Assembly (NCBI GenBank): GCA_018656255.1
Contig: JABHYI010000263.1
Coordinates: 1-13,180, forward strand
Direction of reading: 5' to 3'
Source of the DNA: Bacteroidota bacterium
GTDB lineage: Bacteria; Bacteroidota; Bacteroidia; Flavobacteriales; Flavobacteriaceae
Length of the DNA stretch: 13,180 nucleotides
Below are positions 6,365-12,565 of this stretch, piece after piece (positions within the stretch are counted from its first letter, which is position 1; every line of letters begins with the position of its first letter). The translations under genes and the position numbers were made by a program. The notes beneath the pieces were generated by a model. The model saw nothing but the letters and a program-made list of their open reading frames with translations, had not been told where the DNA came from and searched no databases.

Positions 6365-8056
6365 TTAGGCCATGGTAACCAACAAACCCTCAGCAGTTTT
6401 CTCAACCTTTACCAAGTTATGTTTTGTGAGGCCCTTTATGGTTTTGTCCCACTTTTTGTTACTTAGCCCAGATTGTTCTTTTAGTGTATTTAAATCTATG
6501 GGAGAAGTGCCTTTTAGTATATTAAAAACAGCTTTTTCATCCTCAGTCATGGCAACTTGTTTTTGCTCTGGCTTCATTTGTGGGAAAAACAATACTTCTT
6601 GTATAGAAGCATTATTGGTTAAAAACATAATCAAGCGATCCATGCCAATTCCCATACCAGAGGTTGGGGGCATTCCGTACTCTAGGGCTCTTAAAAAATC
6701 TTGGTCAATAAACTCTGTGGCCTCATCATCACCACGCCCAGCAAGTTTTACTTGATCCTCAAAGCGTTCTCTTTGATCTATAGGGTCATTAAGCTCAGAA
6801 TAGGCGTTGGCCAATTCTTTACCACATATAATTAATTCAAAGCGCTCTGTAAGTTCTGGGTTAGAGCGGTGTTCTTTTGTCAAGGGGCTCATCTCTTTTG
6901 GATAGTCTGTAATAAATGTAGGTTGTATATAGTTTGCCTCACATTTCTCACCAAAAATTTCATCTATTAGCTTTCCTTTACCCATGGCGCTGTCTACCTC
7001 AATACCCATAGCTTTAGCAGCTTCTCTAATTTCATTTTCTGTTTTACCAGAAATATCAAAGCCAGTAAAGTTTTTAATAGCATCTGTCATGGTTACTCTT
7101 GCGTAGGGAGCTTTAAAATTAATTTCATGGTCTCCAAACACCGTTTTTGAACTTCCGTTTACCTGTGTGGCGCAGTACTCTAGTAGCTCCTCTGTGAAAT
7201 CCATCATCCAGTTGTAATCCTTGTAGGCTACATAAATCTCCATCATGGTAAACTCTGGATTATGCGTCCTGTCCATACCTTCGTTTCTGAAGGTTTTTGC
7301 AAACTCATATACCCCATCAAAACCTCCAACAATTAATTTTTTTAGATACAGCTCACAGGCAATTCTCATATACATAGGTATGTCTAAAGAATTATGATGT
7401 GTTTGAAATGGTCTTGCCGCAGCACCTCCCGGTATAGACTGTAAAATGGGTGTTTCTACCTCAAAATAACCACTGTTGTTAAAAAAGGTGCGCATGGCTG
7501 TAAAGAGCTTTGTTCTTTTTACAAAAACCTCTTTTACCTTTGGGTTTACAACCAAATCTGCATAACGCTGTCTGTAGCGCATTTCTGGATCTATAAACTC
7601 ATCATAGGTGTTTCCTTGGCTGTCTGTTTTTGGGAGCGGCAATGGTTTTAATGCTTTACTTAACAGCTTAAATTCTTTAACTAGTACGGTAATCTCTCCT
7701 ACCTGTGTAGTAAACAGCTCTCCTTCAACTCCTATGAAATCTCCAAGGTCTAGTAATTTTTTAAACAGCTCGTTGTATTTCATTTTATCTTCGCCAGGGC
7801 AAATTTCGTCCCTGTTAAAGTACACCTGTATTCTTCCTTCACTATCTTGTATTTCAGCAAAAGAGGCTTTTCCTTGTATTTTTTTACGCATCAATCTTCC
7901 AGCAATAATCACTTTTTTGCCTTCTGTAAACTGCTCTTTAATAATTTTACTGGTATGATCTACAGGGTATAAATCTGCAGGATATGGGTTGATACCAAGG
8001 GCTCTTAATTGGGTCAGTTTTTCTCTACGAATGATTTCTACTTCAGAAAGTTGCAT
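6365..8056 (-). CDS. lysS: Lysyl-tRNA synthetase, class II
   Basis: LysS charges tRNA-Lys with lysine using ATP in the cytoplasm. The 563-residue protein has an N-terminal OB-fold anticodon-binding domain (about 50-135, VIIAGRLMRKKIQGKASFAEIQD) and a class II catalytic core. Motif 1 lies around 185-205, GGAAARPFQTHHNSLD at 210-225, motif 2 at 256-275 (FRNEGMDRTHNPEFTMMEIY), ELANAYSELNDP at 414-425, and motif 3 at 467-480 (GMGIGMDRLIMFLT). The core ends near 497 (LFFPQMKPE). About 65 further residues, including DLNTLKEQSGLSNKKWDKTI, look like a small winged-helix-type appendix absent from the roughly 505-residue E. coli enzyme. Similar lengths occur in other Bacteroidota. A perfect TAnnTTTG box lies 18 bases upstream of the ATG. 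The desaturase-family gene follows 24 bases downstream. Confidence 0.98.
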   Translation of the reverse strand: MQLSEVEIIRREKLTQLRALGINPYPADLYPVDHTSKIIKEQFTEGKKVIIAGRLMRKKIQGKASFAEIQDSEGRIQVYFNRDEICPGEDKMKYNELFKKLLDLGDFIGVEGELFTTQVGEITVLVKEFKLLSKALKPLPLPKTDSQGNTYDEFIDPEMRYRQRYADLVVNPKVKEVFVKRTKLFTAMRTFFNNSGYFEVETPILQSIPGGAAARPFQTHHNSLDIPMYMRIACELYLKKLIVGGFDGVYEFAKTFRNEGMDRTHNPEFTMMEIYVAYKDYNWMMDFTEELLEYCATQVNGSSKTVFGDHEINFKAPYARVTMTDAIKNFTGFDISGKTENEIREAAKAMGIEVDSAMGKGKLIDEIFGEKCEANYIQPTFITDYPKEMSPLTKEHRSNPELTERFELIICGKELANAYSELNDPIDQRERFEDQVKLAGRGDDEATEFIDQDFLRALEYGMPPTSGMGIGMDRLIMFLTNNASIQEVLFFPQMKPEQKQVAMTEDEKAVFNILKGTSPIDLNTLKEQSGLSNKKWDKTIKGLTKHNLVKVEKTAEGLLVTMA

Positions 8057-8073
8057 ATGCTTTGTTTATGCTA

Positions 8074-8081
8074 CAAAATTA
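8074..8081 (-). promoter_or_regulatory. Candidate -7 element for lysS
   Basis: On the reverse strand the sequence is TAATTTTG, an exact TAnnTTTG match, giving a predicted leader of only about ten bases before the lysS ATG at 8056. No TTG is present at the expected -33 distance, so support is partial. Confidence 0.4.
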
Positions 8082-8268
8082 GCCTATTTCCCTATTTTAA
8101 TCTTAAAATTTTTACAAAATTTTGTTTCCTTACCCAACAGACAATAAAAAGGGATAAATACTGGTTTTAATTTCGTCTATTATATCTGTTATTTGACTCA
8201 TTCACCCAAAGAGAACTCTAGCCATAATAACAAAATAAAAATGGGTAGACCTATGTTATAAATAGTTG

Positions 8269-8276
8269 TAATTTTG
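8269..8276 (+). promoter_or_regulatory. Candidate -7 element for the Pmp3-like gene
   Basis: TAATTTTG matches TAnnTTTG exactly and sits 16 bases before the ATG at 8293, again without a clear -33 TTG. Together with the lysS box it divides the 236-base divergent spacer (8057-8292), in which I see no other gene or RNA. Confidence 0.4.
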
Positions 8277-8292
8277 TAAGATAATAATACCT

Positions 8293-8451
8293 ATGAGTTT
8301 TTGGAGAGTTGTTCTTTCGATTTTATTTCCACCCCTTGCCGTAATTGATAAAGGGTGTGGTTCTGTATTAATTGTTTTAATCTTAACTTGTTTGGGTTGG
8401 ATTCCTGGGGTAATTGCTGCCCTTATTATTTTAAATAACCCAGATAATTAA
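8293..8451 (+). CDS. Pmp3/YqaE family small membrane protein
   Basis: This 52-residue protein has two transmembrane helices. The segments MSFWRVVLSILFPPLAV, GCGSVLIVLILTCLGWIPG and VIAALIIL match the Pmp3/YqaE/UPF0057 family, in which a first helix ending in PPLAV is followed by a glycine-rich turn, a second helix carrying LTxLGWIPGxIxA, and a short tail. Yeast Pmp3 and plant RCI2 relatives influence plasma-membrane potential and salt or cold tolerance. The bacterial role is not well defined. The ATG at 8293 is the natural start and an exact TAnnTTTG box precedes it. It is divergent from lysS, with lipB 99 bases downstream on the same strand; a hairpin candidate lies in between. The tail (NNPDN) is short. 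The gene is small enough to be skipped by length cut-offs. Confidence 0.92.
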   Translation: MSFWRVVLSILFPPLAVIDKGCGSVLIVLILTCLGWIPGVIAALIILNNPDN

Positions 8452-8472
8452 GCTAACTTAATACCAGTAATA

Positions 8473-8534
8473 AAGACACCATAGGTTATTTTTAGGTGTC
8501 AATAACACATACAATACGCCATCAAAGGTGTCTT
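8473..8534 (+). promoter_or_regulatory. Competing hairpins between the Pmp3-like gene and lipB
   Basis: AAGACACC (8473-8480) can pair by its last six bases with GGTGTC at 8495-8500 (14-base loop), or in full with GGTGTCTT at 8527-8534 (46-base loop). The two pairings exclude each other. The first lacks a T run, so it is a poor terminator; the second ends 16 bases before the probable lipB start. A regulatory role is only inferred. Confidence 0.3.
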
Positions 8535-8550
8535 GCAAGCTTACTATATC

Positions 8551-9246
8551 TTGAACAAACAACTACAACTACAAGACCTAGGTCTTAAAGACTACAAAGA
8601 AACTTGGGAGTACCAAGAAAGCCTCTTTGCTGCTATAATTGACATAAAAATTAAAAACAGAAGAGAAGCTGCTGGACTGCAAACCCCAAACCATTTTTTG
8701 TTTGTAGAACACCCACATGTATACACCCTTGGTAAAAGCGGTGATTTAGACAATCTTTTAATCCCCGAGGATACGTTGGCGGCTATCGGTGCTACCTTTT
8801 ATAAAATAAATAGAGGTGGAGATATTACCTATCATGGTCCAGGACAAGTTGTAGGGTATCCCATCATGGATTTAGAAAATTTCTTCACAGACATCCATAA
8901 GTATTTACGCCTTTTGGAAGAAATGGTGATATTAACCCTCGCCCAATATGGTTTAAAAGCAGAGCGCTCTGAGGGAGAAACTGGAGTTTGGCTTGATCCA
9001 GGCACTCCCTTTGCTAGAAAAATTTGTGCCATGGGCGTACGTGCAAGCCGCTGGGTTACCATGCACGGTTTTGCATTAAATGTAAATGCAGACCTAGGAT
9101 ATTTTGACCACATGATACCTTGCGGTATTAAAGATAAAGCCGTAACGTCTCTAAATGTAGAATTAGGGGTGCAACAGGTGTCCATGGAAGATGTTAAGGC
9201 GTCACTACTAAAACATTTTCTAGTACTATTTAATGCCCACTTGTAG
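8551..9246 (+). CDS. lipB: Octanoyl-[acyl-carrier-protein]-protein N-octanoyltransferase
   Basis: LipB moves the octanoyl group from acyl-carrier protein to lipoyl domains (such as those of pyruvate dehydrogenase and the glycine cleavage H protein), the first step of protein lipoylation. Motifs in the 231-residue form are FVEHPHVYTLGKSG (51-64), RGGDITYHGPGQ (88-99), GETGVWL (142-148), KICAMG with catalytic Lys157, HGFALNVN (172-179) and IPCGI with the acyl-carrying Cys191. No ATG precedes the conserved region. In-frame TTG codons lie at 8533 and 8551. The latter yields MNKQLQLQDLGLKDYKETWEY once initiated with Met, which matches where flavobacterial LipB proteins normally begin, so 8551 is preferred. 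The stop lies one base from the stop of the convergent lipoprotein gene. Confidence 0.95.
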   Translation: MNKQLQLQDLGLKDYKETWEYQESLFAAIIDIKIKNRREAAGLQTPNHFLFVEHPHVYTLGKSGDLDNLLIPEDTLAAIGATFYKINRGGDITYHGPGQVVGYPIMDLENFFTDIHKYLRLLEEMVILTLAQYGLKAERSEGETGVWLDPGTPFARKICAMGVRASRWVTMHGFALNVNADLGYFDHMIPCGIKDKAVTSLNVELGVQQVSMEDVKASLLKHFLVLFNAHL

Positions 9247-9247
9247 C

Positions 9248-11641
9248 TTATTTAATTTGGTATACGATACACTTTGTGCCATCCTCTTTTGTTAGAACAA
9301 ACACATTTTTATTTGAAGCAATAACCTCTGCGCTAGTGGCTCCGTATACGGGAAACCCCTCTAGCAGCGCTCCATCAAAATTGTACAAGTATGTCTTTTT
9401 TTCTTGGGTTTCTGTGGTGGTTACATACCCTTTTTTATTGGCATAATATACCCTTGGGCTTGTGTAGATACCAAAGGGAAGCTCTATGTGTTTTGAGTTT
9501 ACCCGTAGGTGGTTGTCTGAGAGTGAAATGGTATTATCTCTTACAATGTTTAGGGAGTAATCATTGGTTGCGTTTATTTTTTTACTTGTTATTTTTCCGG
9601 ATTGAGAAATGGTTTTTTGCTCATTATCTTTTGTAACCAAAACAAAACTTGTTCTTGTTCTTAAAATAGGCGCTCCTGTAAGATTGAGTTTTTCTGAAAC
9701 CCTAACACGTTCTTTCCCTGTTCTAGAGAGTATGGATAGCGTTCCGTTTTCTTGCTGAAACAGCAAATAATCTTTGTTTTGTAGCCTTATGTGCTGCGCC
9801 ATACCAATGATGCTGCTCTTTGCTTTTTTGAAGGTAAACCCCTTTACCGTTTTACCCTTTTTATCAAGCATAACCACCTCATTGTCTTGAATGATAACAA
9901 ACCTGTATTTTTTTGTGTTATCATAATCAAAAACAGCAAGAGGCTGGGTGATTTGATCCCTAAATGTAATTGGGAAAGGAGCTACCTCTTTCCCGTTTCT
10001 ATCCAAAACATATAATTTGTTTTTGGTAGTAAACGCAAGTTGTTTTTTTCCATTACCAAACAGGTCTATCTCTTGAATGCCTCCAAGAATTGGGTTGTCT
10101 AAAGCCTTTGTCCAAAGTTTGGTGCCACTTAAGGCAAATAAATGAAGTTTGTTTTCAATGTCTTGTACTACAACTTCTTTCTCATTTGTTTTATGATTTG
10201 TAAAAAATTGAGGGTCACCCAGCATTGTTTTTCCCACATCAATTGTAATTAATTGAGTAACACCTTTCGCTTTTTTGATTTCTTTACCAGCCTTGTGGCT
10301 AATAAAATTAATATGTGCAAAAGAAGTATCATACTTGTATTGAAAAATAGCGATAGGAAAATCATTTGCTATTTGCTGTGTGGGTTTATCTCCCATTACT
10401 TGCCCAGAAAACCCTGCTGTAAACTGTTGTTCAAAAACCAATAAGGAAGAGCTGGTGGGCAGCTGCTGAGTACTATTTTTGAAATAAGAGGCCTCAGATA
10501 GTGTGCTACGGGTTTCTATAGCATTGATGTATTGCTGTGCAACTTCCATATTACTTGCCCCAATAATATAATTATCTATACTAAAAAGCACATTAATTTG
10601 GAAGTCTTTTAACAATGGGCTAAATGTTCGCGCTACAATACTTGGGGTGTTACAGCTGTATAATTTAACATCTCTGTAGGTTTCTCCACGAGAAATATAC
10701 TTTGCCAAACTCTCTAAAGATAACTGACTATCAAGACTCTCCATAAGGGTGATCTCACCATTATTTAAAACTACTTGGCCTATGCTTTTTAAGGTCTCAA
10801 AAACATCTGGGAGCAACACCTTAGTACTATCTTTCTTATAAATTTTAATATTTTGGTGTAAAAGCTCAGCATTGGAGTACCCTATGGTGCGACCCCTTAA
10901 GGCTGTATTTGGTATCATACTAGCCATAGAAAACCCATAAGATTGTTGTCCTTTAAATACAGATAGTAATTGCAAACTATCTTGTATCATGGCTATTCCA
11001 GAGCCTTGTATGCCTTTAGAAACGAGGGTTAGATCAAGGCTGTTCCAGGCGCTTAAAGTAGCCTTAGAATCCAAAAAAGTATTGTCTTTTGTATAAACAC
11101 TAATGCCTTTAAAAGTGTTTGAGCCCATTAGTTTGGCGAGAGTTTGATTCTGGTTTTTTTCTTGCTTTAGAGCCTTTTCCAGGTGTTTTTTTACCCCTGA
11201 TAAAAGTATGTAATCTCCAACTTGTGCTTGATAAATAGTGTCTCCAGAGTATTTTTTAATGACAATTCCTTTTTTTGGAGGGCCTGTGTTTTGCAGACTG
11301 TCTTTGGGAGTTGTTTTGTGAGACTTGGCAATTACTAAAACATTGTTCGCGGTGTCTTGGGCCTTGGGTAGTGCTATTAATAAATCTGAATTATACGGCA
11401 GCTGGCCAATAAAAGGATTCATTTCTAGTACTTGCTGCAACTTTGTGGTGCTCATTTTGGCAATAAGCACATTGTCTTGGAGGTCTTTCTCTACTTGTGA
11501 GACATCATCTATGGTATAGATAAGCGTCCAACTAGGATCTATAAAATCAAGCAGAGATTTTTGAGATGATTCTAAGGAGTCACAGCTGCTAACTAGTAGA
11601 GAAATTGTAAAGAGTAATGCGATTCTTTTTAAAGACGTCAT
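9248..11641 (-). CDS. Large uncharacterised lipoprotein with C-terminal propeller-like repeats
   Basis: This 797-residue predicted lipoprotein has a signal MTSLKRIALLFTISLLVSSC with Cys20 as the lipidation site. Residues about 30-450 form a region I do not recognise with confidence; it is mixed alpha/beta in character and could resemble DUF3352-type sequences. From about 470 the protein is built of repeated strands with a hairpin of the form hydrophobic-x-hydrophobic-x-x-x-G-K: LFALSGTKLW (501), LYVLDRNGK (543), VMLDKKGK (590), SILSRTGK (636), KTISQSGK (676) and YNFDGALLEG (753). This suggests a six- or seven-bladed propeller like PQQ-type or BamB-type folds. DLFGNGKKQLAF (527) resembles an FG-GAP-like calcium loop. 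rnhB lies 74 bases upstream on the same strand; lipB is convergent. Function unknown; an envelope scaffolding or quality-control role is only a guess. Confidence 0.85.
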   Translation of the reverse strand: MTSLKRIALLFTISLLVSSCDSLESSQKSLLDFIDPSWTLIYTIDDVSQVEKDLQDNVLIAKMSTTKLQQVLEMNPFIGQLPYNSDLLIALPKAQDTANNVLVIAKSHKTTPKDSLQNTGPPKKGIVIKKYSGDTIYQAQVGDYILLSGVKKHLEKALKQEKNQNQTLAKLMGSNTFKGISVYTKDNTFLDSKATLSAWNSLDLTLVSKGIQGSGIAMIQDSLQLLSVFKGQQSYGFSMASMIPNTALRGRTIGYSNAELLHQNIKIYKKDSTKVLLPDVFETLKSIGQVVLNNGEITLMESLDSQLSLESLAKYISRGETYRDVKLYSCNTPSIVARTFSPLLKDFQINVLFSIDNYIIGASNMEVAQQYINAIETRSTLSEASYFKNSTQQLPTSSSLLVFEQQFTAGFSGQVMGDKPTQQIANDFPIAIFQYKYDTSFAHINFISHKAGKEIKKAKGVTQLITIDVGKTMLGDPQFFTNHKTNEKEVVVQDIENKLHLFALSGTKLWTKALDNPILGGIQEIDLFGNGKKQLAFTTKNKLYVLDRNGKEVAPFPITFRDQITQPLAVFDYDNTKKYRFVIIQDNEVVMLDKKGKTVKGFTFKKAKSSIIGMAQHIRLQNKDYLLFQQENGTLSILSRTGKERVRVSEKLNLTGAPILRTRTSFVLVTKDNEQKTISQSGKITSKKINATNDYSLNIVRDNTISLSDNHLRVNSKHIELPFGIYTSPRVYYANKKGYVTTTETQEKKTYLYNFDGALLEGFPVYGATSAEVIASNKNVFVLTKEDGTKCIVYQIK

Positions 11642-11646
11642 AAATA

Positions 11647-11654
11647 CAAAAATA
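11647..11654 (-). promoter_or_regulatory. Possible -7 element close to the propeller lipoprotein start
   Basis: On the reverse strand TATTTTTG matches TAnnTTTG, but it lies only 5 bases before the ATG at 11641, which would imply a leaderless transcript. The same 74-base gap holds a 5-base dyad (AGACA-TTGT-TGTCT, 11675-11688). Read-through from rnhB is an equally good explanation. Confidence 0.2.
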
Positions 11655-11715
11655 TAAAGGATTGCTTAAAATATAGACATTGTTGTCTTTGTTTATTGAC
11701 GGGTTTTCAACACAC

Positions 11716-12315
11716 TTATATATCAAGACGTAATTGATCTGGTAGTAATTTAAAACTTTTACGATGGTAGGGAGAAGGTCCATATTTAAAAATAGCAGCT
11801 CTATGCTCTTTGGTTGGGTAGCCCTTGTTTTGTTTCCAGTTATATATAGGAAATTCTTCATGAATTTTTTCCATGTACAAATCTCTAGCAGTTTTGGCCA
11901 GTATTGAGGCAGCGGCAATATGTAAATATTTTGCATCTCCTTTAACGACACACTCATACCTAACTTTGTGATAGGGTTTAAAACGGTTTCCGTCAATGGC
12001 TATAAATTCTGGGCAGGTAGAGAGCTGGTCTATCGAGCGGTGCATGCCCAAAATAGAGGCGTTTAAGATGTTGATTTGGTCAATCTTTTCCATCATAACA
12101 TGAGAGACGCCATAACTTATGGCTGCTGCTTCAATGATGGGTTTAAGCTCCATTCTCTTTTTTTCGCTAAGTTGTTTAGAATCTGTAAGAAACGGATGGG
12201 TAAAATCATCGGGCAGGATTACAGCCGCCGCAGTAACAGGACCAGCAAGACATCCGCGACCTGCCTCATCTGTGCCGCATTCAATAAGATTTGGGTGTAT
12301 TTTTAGTGCTAACAT
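11716..12315 (-). CDS. rnhB: Ribonuclease HII
   Basis: RNase HII cuts the RNA strand of RNA/DNA hybrids and starts removal of single ribonucleotides misincorporated into DNA. The 199-residue length is normal. The signature [14 protein letters not shown] gives Asp16 and Glu17. IAIDGN supplies Asp108 and VVKGDAKY supplies Asp127, completing the four acidic metal-binding residues. [12 protein letters not shown] (43-54) and [10 protein letters not shown] (136-145) are further family blocks, as is the C-terminal [26 protein letters not shown]. The ATG at 12315 gives a typical short N-terminus. The large lipoprotein gene follows 74 bases downstream on the same strand. An imperfect -7 box (TATCTTTA, reverse strand, 12333-12340) lies 17 bases upstream. 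Confidence 0.97.
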   Translation of the reverse strand: MLALKIHPNLIECGTDEAGRGCLAGPVTAAAVILPDDFTHPFLTDSKQLSEKKRMELKPIIEAAAISYGVSHVMMEKIDQINILNASILGMHRSIDQLSTCPEFIAIDGNRFKPYHKVRYECVVKGDAKYLHIAAASILAKTARDLYMEKIHEEFPIYNWKQNKGYPTKEHRAAIFKYGPSPYHRKSFKLLPDQLRLDI

Positions 12316-12565
12316 ACTATTTATTGTAGCCTTAAAGATAGTATTATTTAAAAGCTAGTGCACTATAATTATTTTATAAAAATATAGCCAAAGCAACTTT
12401 TCAAATAATTTTTATTCATCATAATTCTATGAGTAAAAAAAAGGTTTGATTTTTAACGTGATTTTGATCCCTTGCGTTAAAGTAATATTAAAAAATAATA
12501 AGTTGCACAATAAAAGTAAATGATCTTTGTACCTTGATAAAAAATTAATCAACACAAAATACTTT
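12316..12565. other. AT-rich divergent spacer with several dyads
   Basis: No gene is seen in this 250-base region between rnhB and the fasciclin gene. It holds the palindrome TAGTGCACTA (12356-12365), the AT palindrome TTTTATAAAA (12372-12381), and the spaced inverted repeat TTTAACG (12452-12458) / CGTTAAA (12475-12481) with a 16-base spacer. The last lies just upstream of a promoter-like pair. These are possible regulatory sites. Confidence 0.45.
12503..12529 (+). promoter_or_regulatory. Promoter-like pair for the fasciclin gene
   Basis: A TTG (12503-12505) and GATCTTTG (12522-12529; one mismatch to TAnnTTTG) are separated by 16 bases, a little short of the usual Bacteroidota spacing. A start near 12535 would leave a leader of about 30 bases before the ATG at 12566. 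Confidence 0.35.

Noticed and set aside
6372..6755. Plus-strand frame of 127 codons, and a similar one at 7608-7958
   Set aside because: Both are shadows inside lysS, whose reverse-strand frame has all class II synthetase motifs.
8832..9185. Minus-strand frame of 117 codons
   Set aside because: It lies opposite the catalytic motifs of lipB and has no independent support.
11589..11996. Minus-strand frame of 135 codons overlapping rnhB and the lipoprotein start
   Set aside because: It is out of frame with the conserved RNase HII sequence, and its composition looks like a frame-shifted translation.
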